Shown here: positions 45,163-52,452 of the stretch, in pieces
How positions within the stretch are numbered: the stretch's first letter is position 1
How the letters are laid out: every line of letters starts with the position of its first letter
DNA from: Chitinophaga niabensis
Lineage (GTDB): Bacteria; Bacteroidota; Bacteroidia; Chitinophagales; Chitinophagaceae
Direction: 5' to 3'
Assembly (NCBI RefSeq): GCF_900129465.1
Contig: NZ_FSRA01000002.1
Span: 2,294,001-2,358,000 of the forward strand
Length of the DNA: 64,000 nt
Position numbers and translations under genes: made by a program
The notes under the pieces: model-generated
The model's database searches: none
What the model was told of the DNA's origin: nothing
The model's input: only the letters and a program-made list of their open reading frames with translations

Positions 45163-46209
45163 ATGGCCATTCGTACTGAGAAAACAATTGTAGATATCGC
45201 CGACGAGCTGGGGCTTTCGGTGTCCACCGTTTCAAGGGCATTGAACGATCATCCCAACATCAGTCTCAAAACCAAAGAACGCGTAAAGAAAATGGCCCGC
45301 AAGCTGGGCTATCGCCCTAACGCCATGGCAGCCGGTTTGCGGAATAATAAAAGCAAAACCATTGGCCTGATCGTTCCCCGGATCTCCATGTTCTACCCGG
45401 CGGCTATCAGTACGATCATTCAGAATAAGTTACAGGAGTATGGCTATAACCTCATCATCTGCCAGAGCAATGATTCCCTTGAACAGGAAATTGCATTGGT
45501 GAATACTTTGTATTCAGCAAGGGTGGATGGGCTGGCTGTATCTGCTACACTGTACACTTCAGACTTCTCCCACTTTGATATATTCAAACAGCAGAATATT
45601 CCGCTGGTATTCTTTGACCGGGTACCCCCTAAAGAATACAATGTAAAAGTGATCAAAGGAGATGATTTCCTGGGTGGTTCTCTTGCCACGGAACACCTGA
45701 TAGATAAGGGCTGTAAAGATATCGTACATATCTCCGGGCCGCTTACCTGTAACCTTTACAAGGAACGTTTGGCCGGCTACAAGGATGCTTTGCAAAAGAA
45801 TAAGCTGCCTTACAAAAAGCCAAGAGTGTTCTTTCATGAACTAACAAAAGAAAATGCATGGCAGACTGCAGAGAAGATCTTCTCGCAGAAGCCTTACCCG
45901 GATGGCGTCTTTGCAACAAACGATACCACAGCGCTCACTATCCTGGAATATTGCCGCAAGAATGGTATACAGGTGCCGCAACAATGTAAGATCGTGGGTT
46001 ATTCCAACGACCCGCGCACAGAGATCGTAACACCTTCCATTACTTCTGTGGACCAATATCCTTCCACGATGGGCGAACGGATCGTGGCTGCATTGATGGA
46101 CCTTATCCAGGCTAAACATCCTGCGGCTTACCGCCATTCACAGGAAATAGTGCCTATTACCCTGGTCGAGCGGGAATCTACTGCCGGGCCAGGCAGAAAA
46201 AAGAAGTAA
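45163..46209 (+). CDS. LacI-family transcriptional regulator of the uronate cluster
   Basis: 348 residues. The N-terminal LacI helix-turn-helix reads TIVDIADELGLSVSTVSRAL and is followed by the hinge KLGYRPNAMAAGLR. The C-terminal periplasmic-binding-protein fold (TIGLIVPRISMFYPAAI and VVGYSNDPRTEIVTPSITSVDQYP) binds an inducer, probably a uronate pathway intermediate such as KDG. The palindromes at 39041-39052 and 42286-42299, with central CG, are the likely binding sites. It is encoded inside the cluster between kduD and GH88. Confidence 0.92.
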   Translation: MAIRTEKTIVDIADELGLSVSTVSRALNDHPNISLKTKERVKKMARKLGYRPNAMAAGLRNNKSKTIGLIVPRISMFYPAAISTIIQNKLQEYGYNLIICQSNDSLEQEIALVNTLYSARVDGLAVSATLYTSDFSHFDIFKQQNIPLVFFDRVPPKEYNVKVIKGDDFLGGSLATEHLIDKGCKDIVHISGPLTCNLYKERLAGYKDALQKNKLPYKKPRVFFHELTKENAWQTAEKIFSQKPYPDGVFATNDTTALTILEYCRKNGIQVPQQCKIVGYSNDPRTEIVTPSITSVDQYPSTMGERIVAALMDLIQAKHPAAYRHSQEIVPITLVERESTAGPGRKKK

Positions 46210-46227
46210 TCCACAATTGAAAACGTT

Positions 46228-47418
46228 ATGAAAACAAAGCTGGTCTTTTTATTACTCGCCTGCTGGCTGACCAATACGCAGGCGCAAACAAAACTTTCCA
46301 CGAAAAAAATGTTGTCACTGGTAGATGAGAGCTTCCGCTTCTCCGCTGCGCAGTACAAACATATGATGAAAAGCCTGCCGGATTCGCTTTTTCCAAGATC
46401 AACGAATAAAGACGGCAGCCTGATGACGGCTAAATTTAACTGGTGGACAGCCGGTTTCTATCCGGGTTCCTGCTGGTACATTTATGAATACACGAAAGAT
46501 CCTGCATTCAAACAGGAAGCCCTGAAACGCCAGGAATACCTGCTGCCGGACCAGTACAGGACCAACACGCACGACCTTGGCTTTCTGATGTATTGCAGCT
46601 TTGGCAATGGCTTAAGACTGGAAGGAACACCGGGATACAAAGACATCCTGATGACGAGTTCCCGTTCCCTCATCACCCGCTTCAAACCTACTATCGGTGC
46701 TATCCGTTCCTGGGACCACGCAGGATGGAAATGCCCTGTGATCATCGATAACATGATGAACCTGGAAATGTTGTGCTGGGCTACAAAGAACAGCGGCGAT
46801 TCCACTTTCTACAAGATTGCGGTAACACATACCAACACTACCATGAAGAATCATTACAGGCCGGATTATAGTTCCTATCACGTAGTGGATTATGATACCA
46901 TCACCGGAAATGTAGTGGCCAAAAAAACGCACCAGGGCCATTCAGATGCTTCTGCATGGAGCCGCGGGCAGGCATGGGGATTATATGGTTATACCATGAT
47001 GTACCGGGAAACAAAGGATAAAAAATACCTGGACCAGGCCCGCCATATCGCGGATTTTATGCTGAACCATCCACGTATGCCTAAAGACCTGGTGCCTTAT
47101 TATGACTATGATGCTCCCGAGATCCCGAATGCTATCAGGGATGCTTCTGCCGCTGCCGTAATGAGTTCTGCCCTGCTTGAACTGAGCCGGTACACGAATA
47201 AAGCAGAAAGCAAACGTTACTGGAATGCAGGGGCGGATGCATTGATCAGCCTTGCCAGTCCTGCTTACAGGGCAAAAGAAGGTGCCAATAATAACTTCAT
47301 TCTCATGCACAGCACTGGTTCCATGCCAGGTAAATCTGAACTGGACGTTCCTTTGTCCTATGCGGATTATTACTTCCTGGAAGCCCTGTTGCGTTATAAA
47401 GCATGGGCTGCACGCTAA
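46228..47418 (+). CDS. GH88 unsaturated glucuronyl hydrolase
   Basis: 396 residues with a signal peptide ending TQAQ, so periplasmic or surface located. The (alpha/alpha)6 barrel has WWTAGFYPGSCWYIYE, NTHDLGFLMYCSFGNG, GHSDASAWSRGQAWGLYGY and IRDASAAAVMSSALLELS, which hold the acidic catalytic residues of GH88. It removes the 4,5-unsaturated uronic acid from oligosaccharides made by polysaccharide lyases on glycosaminoglycan, pectin, ulvan or similar chains. No lyase is in the window. It is the last gene of the kduI operon and is followed by a terminator. Confidence 0.93.
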   Translation: MKTKLVFLLLACWLTNTQAQTKLSTKKMLSLVDESFRFSAAQYKHMMKSLPDSLFPRSTNKDGSLMTAKFNWWTAGFYPGSCWYIYEYTKDPAFKQEALKRQEYLLPDQYRTNTHDLGFLMYCSFGNGLRLEGTPGYKDILMTSSRSLITRFKPTIGAIRSWDHAGWKCPVIIDNMMNLEMLCWATKNSGDSTFYKIAVTHTNTTMKNHYRPDYSSYHVVDYDTITGNVVAKKTHQGHSDASAWSRGQAWGLYGYTMMYRETKDKKYLDQARHIADFMLNHPRMPKDLVPYYDYDAPEIPNAIRDASAAAVMSSALLELSRYTNKAESKRYWNAGADALISLASPAYRAKEGANNNFILMHSTGSMPGKSELDVPLSYADYYFLEALLRYKAWAAR

Positions 47419-47458
47419 ATATTTTAATGAAATTTTAATACAAGAATAGTCTTGCAAT

Positions 47459-47500
47459 CACAAGGAATGCGGTAGAAATGCTGCATTCCTTGTGCTTTAT
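47459..47500 (+). terminator. Terminator after the GH88 gene
   Basis: A perfect 12-bp stem CACAAGGAATGC/GCATTCCTTGTG with a 12-base loop. The following T-tract is weak (CTTTATT), so termination may be partial. Confidence 0.65.
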
Positions 47501-47556
47501 TAACCCTATCTCCCGGATTTTTTTGCTATTTTAGCCACCAACGAAACGACGGGAGT

Positions 47557-49821
47557 ATGATTCATTTACCAAATCTTATTGCGGACCTCGCCCTTATCCT
47601 GGGTGCAGCAGCCATTACAACACTGATCTTTAAAAAGCTGAAACAGCCACTGGTGCTTGGTTATTTAATAGCCGGTATCCTGGTAGGTCCGTATTTTGAT
47701 TTGTTTCCTACCGTTAGAGAAGAAGAGAATATCAAGGTATGGTCTGAGATAGGAGTGATCTTTTTATTGTTCAGCCTTGGATTGGAATTCAGTTTCAAGA
47801 AATTAATGAAAGTAGGCGGCTCCGCTTCTATTACCGCATTCGTGGAAGTAGTGGTAATGCTCGCTTTGGGATATGGTACCGGTCAGTTACTGGGATGGAA
47901 TACGATGGACAGTATTTTCCTGGGAGGAGTATTGTCTATTTCTTCCACAACCATCATCATCCGTGCATTTGATGAATTAGGTGTAAAGGGGCAAAAATTC
48001 GCAGGTCTTGTATTTGGCATCCTCGTGGTGGAAGACCTGATCGCTATCGTGTTATTGGTGTTGCTCTCCACATTAGCCGTGAGCCAGCAGTTTGCCGGTA
48101 CTGAAATGCTCATTTCCGTTGTGAAGCTGGTGTTCTTTTTAATCCTCTGGTTTATTGGCGGTATATTCTTCATTCCCACTTTATTGAAGAAAACCAAATC
48201 GCTGATGAGTGAGGAAACCTTATTGGTAACCTCCCTGGGTTTATGTTTACTGATGGTGGTATTGGCTACACAGGTAGGCTTTTCTGCAGCATTGGGCGCA
48301 TTCATCATGGGTTCCATCCTTGCTGAAACCACGCAGGCAGAGAAGATAGAGCATCTGATCAAATCTGTGAAAGACCTGTTCGGCGCCATTTTCTTCGTAT
48401 CCGTTGGTATGCTCATTGATCCAAAGATGCTGCAAATGTATCTTGGCCCTGTAATATTGATCACGGTGATCACATTGGTAGGTAAAACATTGAGTACCAC
48501 AATAGGCGCAGTATTATCCGGTCAGCCACTGAAATCTTCCGTACAGGCGGGTATGAGCCTTGCGCAGATCGGGGAGTTCTCTTTTATCATTGCTACGCTG
48601 GGGCTTACACTAAAAGTAACCAGTGATTTTCTATATCCTATTGCTGTGGCCGTTTCTGCGGTAACTACCTTCACCACGCCCTATATGATCAAGGTAGCGG
48701 AACCCTTCTATAACTGGCTGGATAAACGTTTACCTGAAAAATGGAAAGCCAGCCTGAGCAGGTATAGCAGCGGTGCGCAAACCATTTCTGAAGCAAGTGA
48801 CTGGCAGATAGTTTTGAAAGCCTATATCACCAACACCGTTATTTGTACAGTGATCATTGTGGCTATTGGCCTGCTTTCTTCCTTATACCTGCTTCCGAAA
48901 ATGAATGAACTGATGGACCCTTTATGGGGCAGGATCATTACAGGGATCATCACTTTCCTGGTCATGATGCCATTCCTCTGGGCATTGGCAGTAAGGCAGG
49001 TACAAACCACGGCTTTCTCCAACCTGCGTAAGCAGAATAAATACAAAGGCCCTTTATGGTTACTGCGGATAGCCCGCATTGGATTAGCCGTATTCATGAT
49101 CGGATTTATGCTGGACCGGTTCTTCTCTTTTGCCATTGCCCTCTCTGTTACTTTTGTAATGGTGGTAGTGCTGGTATTGCTGTCCCGCAGGATCCAGGTA
49201 TTTTATAACAGGCTGGAAGACCGTTTCTTCAAAAACTTCAATGCCCGCGAAGCAGCAGAGGCAGCAGCAAAAGCAGCCAAACCGGATGCCGCCGTACTGG
49301 CTCCATGGGATGCGCACCTTGCCTCTTTCCAAGTCCGGCCGGAATGGGATGGTGTGGGCAAAACCCTGGAAGAGCTTATCCTGAGAGAGAAATACGGCGT
49401 AAATATAGCCATGATCGAAAGGGGAGAACGCCTGATCCCTATTCCGCCTAAAACGGAACGCCTTTATCCGGGAGACCGTTTGCAGGTGATAGGTACGGAT
49501 GAGCAGATCACTTCCTTCCGCAATTATATCGACATGCATCTGCCTGAGATCAAACATACCAGAACAGAAGTGGAACTGCGGCGGTTTGATGTGCGTACCG
49601 GTTCTGCAGTGTTTGGTAAAAGCATCCGCCAGTCCGGTATCCGGGAATTGGCCAGGAGTATGGTGGTAGGCATTGAGCGTGGCGATCAGCGGATCTTAAA
49701 TCCTATATCAGATACTGTACTGGAAGATGGAGATGTAGTGTGGGTAGTGGGCAATCCTAAACGTACGGCAGCCCTCTTCCGTGTTAAGGGAGAAGCGCCT
49801 CCACAGACACAGACCGCATAA
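47557..49821 (+). CDS. CPA2-family cation:proton antiporter with two C-terminal RCK_C (TrkA-C) domains
   Basis: 754 residues. About twelve membrane helices (residues 1-390, with GYLIAGILVGPY, LLFSLGLEFSFKKLMKVGG and SLAQIGEFSFIIATLG) match KefB/KefC-type exchangers. Further membrane segments follow at about 420-550. The C-terminal ~190 residues hold two RCK_C-like domains, one around VGKTLEELILREKYGVNIAMIERG and one around FGKSIRQSGIRELARSMVVGIERG. The NAD-binding RCK_N domain normally found in KefB/C is absent. It likely moves K+ or Na+ against H+ for pH or osmotic control. Confidence 0.9.
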   Translation: MIHLPNLIADLALILGAAAITTLIFKKLKQPLVLGYLIAGILVGPYFDLFPTVREEENIKVWSEIGVIFLLFSLGLEFSFKKLMKVGGSASITAFVEVVVMLALGYGTGQLLGWNTMDSIFLGGVLSISSTTIIIRAFDELGVKGQKFAGLVFGILVVEDLIAIVLLVLLSTLAVSQQFAGTEMLISVVKLVFFLILWFIGGIFFIPTLLKKTKSLMSEETLLVTSLGLCLLMVVLATQVGFSAALGAFIMGSILAETTQAEKIEHLIKSVKDLFGAIFFVSVGMLIDPKMLQMYLGPVILITVITLVGKTLSTTIGAVLSGQPLKSSVQAGMSLAQIGEFSFIIATLGLTLKVTSDFLYPIAVAVSAVTTFTTPYMIKVAEPFYNWLDKRLPEKWKASLSRYSSGAQTISEASDWQIVLKAYITNTVICTVIIVAIGLLSSLYLLPKMNELMDPLWGRIITGIITFLVMMPFLWALAVRQVQTTAFSNLRKQNKYKGPLWLLRIARIGLAVFMIGFMLDRFFSFAIALSVTFVMVVVLVLLSRRIQVFYNRLEDRFFKNFNAREAAEAAAKAAKPDAAVLAPWDAHLASFQVRPEWDGVGKTLEELILREKYGVNIAMIERGERLIPIPPKTERLYPGDRLQVIGTDEQITSFRNYIDMHLPEIKHTRTEVELRRFDVRTGSAVFGKSIRQSGIRELARSMVVGIERGDQRILNPISDTVLEDGDVVWVVGNPKRTAALFRVKGEAPPQTQTA

Positions 49822-49831
49822 TATTAGCCGT

Positions 49832-50203
49832 ATGAGCAAAATATTCTTCCCTGTATTATTCCTGCTGTTTGCCTGTAATGAAAAGAAGCTTTCTGCAGCA
49901 GAGGAGTCTTTCCTGTTGCAGTTACAGGATGAATGTGGCTGTGAAGCGTCCCTCATGCACGACAGAACTGCTATAGGAAACAATGCCGGTAATGGTGTTT
50001 TTCACATTGACCTTATTAATTCAACTGTGTACTATTGCAATATGGATCCCGTGGAATTGGAACGCATTGCTAACAATGTGGCGCGGAGGTTTGCTGTGAT
50101 CATGGAACATAAAGGCAACTACAGTAACATACAGGTAGAGTTTTCTCAAATGAAAAAGGATGAGGTGAACTGTTCCCGTAAATTCATGGTAAGAAGGCCC
50201 TGA
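49832..50203 (+). CDS. Small lipoprotein of unknown function, 123 aa
   Basis: The start at 49832 gives a lipoprotein signal (MSKIFFPVLFLLFAC, lipobox LFAC). The longer frame from 49781 lies in the antiporter gene and is rejected. The mature part has a DECGCEASLM motif and ends NCSRKFMVRRP, with no recognised family. It follows the antiporter by 10 bp, so it may be cotranscribed. Confidence 0.6.
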   Translation: MSKIFFPVLFLLFACNEKKLSAAEESFLLQLQDECGCEASLMHDRTAIGNNAGNGVFHIDLINSTVYYCNMDPVELERIANNVARRFAVIMEHKGNYSNIQVEFSQMKKDEVNCSRKFMVRRP

Positions 50204-50236
50204 TTATCTTCGTACCTTTAGGTAAATACGAAAGGT

Positions 50237-50482
50237 ATGAAAGTTATCTATCGCAAACTGGGGAGAGAAAAGGCCTTTGGCATGTCCGACTACGGTGTTA
50301 ATACCATTGTAATAGACAGCCGCCTGCAAGGGCGAAAACACCTGGAAGTGAGCCTGCATGAATCTCTCCATATTTATTTCCCTGAGAAGAGTGAAACATT
50401 TGTAAAGAACACCGCGCGAAAGCTGGCGAATGTATTGTGGCGGATGAACTATCGCAGGGTAGATAATTCTTTGGGAATTTGA
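50237..50482 (+). CDS. 81-aa protein with an HExxH motif (minimal zinc-metalloprotease-like)
   Basis: The sequence contains His41-Glu42-Ser-Leu-His45, the HExxH zinc-metallopeptidase signature, in EVSLHESLHIYFPE. After it comes a helix rich in Lys/Arg (FVKNTARKLANVLWRMNY). There is no signal peptide, so it is cytosolic. The protein is far smaller than usual metallopeptidases and resembles minimal HExxH proteins sometimes seen in phages. Activity is uncertain. It is 33 bp after the lipoprotein gene. Confidence 0.6.
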   Translation: MKVIYRKLGREKAFGMSDYGVNTIVIDSRLQGRKHLEVSLHESLHIYFPEKSETFVKNTARKLANVLWRMNYRRVDNSLGI

Positions 50483-50660
50483 TAAATGCCAACATTCAGA
50501 CGGCCTCCGGCAAAGCCGGTGTTATATTATTGGACCTAAGTACCGGCATATTCCGATTATTAACCGTAAATTCCGTCCTTAGAAGGTCAGTGAGCCATTA
50601 TACTGTAATCGTCAACCTCGAGCCGCAAGTCCCGGCCAATAAAAACAGCGCATAACCACC

Positions 50661-51698
50661 ATGAAAGAAAAAGGCCAGGAAATAAAGCGTCTCTCCCTTA
50701 AAGATGTAGCCAGGATGGCCGGTGTTGCGCCATCCACCGTTTCGTTTGTGTTAAATGGAAAGGCCCGCCAGATGCGGATCAGCGATGAGCTGGCAGAGAA
50801 AGTGCTGGCTGTAGTGAAAAAAACAGGGTACACCCCTCACTCTGTAGCCGTGAATTTGCGTACCGGCCAGTCCAAAACCCTTGGCCTGATGGTAGAAAGT
50901 ATTTCCGGTAGTTTTTTCGCCGCATTGGCAAGGGTGATAGAATCCGAGGCCGACAAATATGGTTACAACATTGTGTATTGCAGTACCGAGAATAATCCGC
51001 AGAAAGGAGGGGACCTGATCAGGATGCTGGGCCGCCAGCAGGTAGATGGTTACCTGATCACCCCGGCTCCCGGTATGGAAAAGGATATTCAGCAATTACA
51101 GGCACATAAACGCCCGGTGGTTTTGATGGACAGTTATTTCCCGGAAGTATCGGTGCCTTATGTGCTGATCGATAATGCGGGTGGTGTGAAACAGGGCATA
51201 AAACACCTGGTAGGGAAAGGGTATAAGAAGATAGGATTTGTAACGGTAGATATGGAACTGGTACAGATCCAGCAGCGTTTGCAGGGATATAAAGATACAC
51301 TGCGGGATAACGACATGCCGGTACGGAACAAACAGATCCTCAGGCTTTCTTATAACATTCCCCGGGAAGAAGCCGTTAAGACCATACAGGATTTTATAAA
51401 AGACAATAAAGGCATGGATGCTATTTTCTTTTCCACGAACTACCTGGGTATACTGGGATTGGAAAGTATAGCAGGCCTTGGCCTCAGGATACCACACGAT
51501 ATGGCCATGATCTGTTTTGATGATCATGATATATTCCGTTTGTATCCTCCCGGCATAACAGTGGTGCAGCAACCTATAGAAGAGATTGCCAAAACGGCAA
51601 TGACCCTGTTGATGAACCAATTAGATAAAAGTAAACCCGCCACCCGTAAGAACCAGGTAGAAGTGCCCGGTAAATTTATTCAACGGGGCTCTGCCTGA
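50661..51698 (+). CDS. LacI-family transcriptional regulator before the GH92/SusCD locus
   Basis: 345 residues. The helix-turn-helix LSLKDVARMAGVAPSTVSFVL and hinge KKTGYTPHSVAVNLRTG are followed by the sugar-binding fold (TLGLMVESISGSFFAALARVIE, AMICFDDHDIFRLYPPGITVVQQP). It lies directly upstream of the SusC-SusD-GH92 genes on the same strand. The CTAAATCGATTTTGC sites before SusC, GH92 and the distant SusC at 18.5 kb are its probable operators. The effector is probably a mannose-containing sugar, by inference from the GH92 neighbours. Confidence 0.9.
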   Translation: MKEKGQEIKRLSLKDVARMAGVAPSTVSFVLNGKARQMRISDELAEKVLAVVKKTGYTPHSVAVNLRTGQSKTLGLMVESISGSFFAALARVIESEADKYGYNIVYCSTENNPQKGGDLIRMLGRQQVDGYLITPAPGMEKDIQQLQAHKRPVVLMDSYFPEVSVPYVLIDNAGGVKQGIKHLVGKGYKKIGFVTVDMELVQIQQRLQGYKDTLRDNDMPVRNKQILRLSYNIPREEAVKTIQDFIKDNKGMDAIFFSTNYLGILGLESIAGLGLRIPHDMAMICFDDHDIFRLYPPGITVVQQPIEEIAKTAMTLLMNQLDKSKPATRKNQVEVPGKFIQRGSA

Positions 51699-51802
51699 CA
51701 AGCGTTGACCATCCTGTTTTTTTAATATACCGCAAAACCCTTTGCGGTAAAGTGTATACGAAAAAAAGAGTAACCCGTTTGAAGAAAAAATGTTAAAATT
51801 AT

Positions 51803-51832
51803 TTTGATTCAGGCAAATTAATTATACATTTA
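51803..51832 (+). promoter_or_regulatory. Candidate promoter of the SusC-SusD operon
   Basis: TTTG (51803-51806), 18 bp, then TACATTTA (51825-51832), seven of eight matches to TAnnTTTG in an AT-rich setting. It is plausible, not proven. Confidence 0.4.
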
Positions 51833-51896
51833 TGGTGTGCTTGTTAAGGTCAATTGAAGCACAATGATCCTTTTGGGTCTTTTTTTAGAACACTTA

Positions 51897-51912
51897 GCTA
51901 AATCGATTTTGC
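51897..51912 (+). promoter_or_regulatory. LacI-type site CTAAATCGATTTTGC (first copy, upstream of SusC)
   Basis: GCTAAATCGATTTTGC, a near-palindrome (GCTAAATC against GCAAAATC) with central CG, 198 bp after the LacI gene stop and 540 bp before the SusC ATG. Confidence 0.7.
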
Positions 51913-52290
51913 ATTTAGCACCCGAAAGGGAGAAGGTCTTATGGAAAAAGAAAGCCACAAAGAAGAGTGAACAAGGGATTTCAGGCTAACAGCAACCTAG
52001 CTTTCGTGACGTTTTGAATACATTTTAGAAGTATAAATCGAACTAAACTTATTTCCTGGTTGGGAGGTGACCCGCTAACGCTATACAACCGGGAGGGAAT
52101 CAATGCTAACGTTAAACTAGAATTACAAAGAAAAATTACAAAGAAAACCTGATGTACTGCCGTGACGATTCCACTTTGGCAGGCATCACTTATTGAAAAA
52201 TTCAAATACCAAAAACCTTTATTCACAATGAAAAGATAGTAATCTGGCAACGCAGTATTGCCACCCAGGTTTCCGCCTTTAAAACCATCT

Positions 52291-52306
52291 GCTAAATCGA
52301 TTTTGC
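52291..52306 (+). promoter_or_regulatory. LacI-type site CTAAATCGATTTTGC (second copy, upstream of SusC)
   Basis: GCTAAATCGATTTTGC, identical over 16 bases to the copy at 51897-51912 and in the same orientation, 146 bp before the SusC ATG. Two sites 394 bp apart could support DNA looping. Confidence 0.7.
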
Positions 52307-52452
52307 TTGACATGCCCAATGTCATGGCTAAAATCTTTTGCCCTTTCCTGACGCGTCCTTTAGGAGGTGAATGGGAATGCTATGCCAGAACATCAGTAAC
52401 CGGGACGAAAGATTTTACACCCATAGTATTAACCAATTCAATTTCATTTGCA

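Larger units (their letters stand above)
51699..52452. other. 754-bp non-coding region before the SusC gene
   Basis: It holds a candidate promoter (51803-51832), two copies of CTAAATCGATTTTGC (51897-51912 and 52291-52306), a direct repeat ATTACAAAGAAAA near 52120-52145, and a small hairpin TGACAT/ATGTCA at about 52307-52324. No convincing protein gene is present; a 9-codon reading at about 51941 (MEKESHKEE) is too short to call. If transcription starts near 51840 the mRNA leader is about 600 nt. Confidence 0.55.

Noticed and set aside
52258..52452. N-terminal extension of the SusC frame
   Set aside because: It precedes a clear signal peptide starting at 52453 and contains the regulatory motif at 52291-52306.
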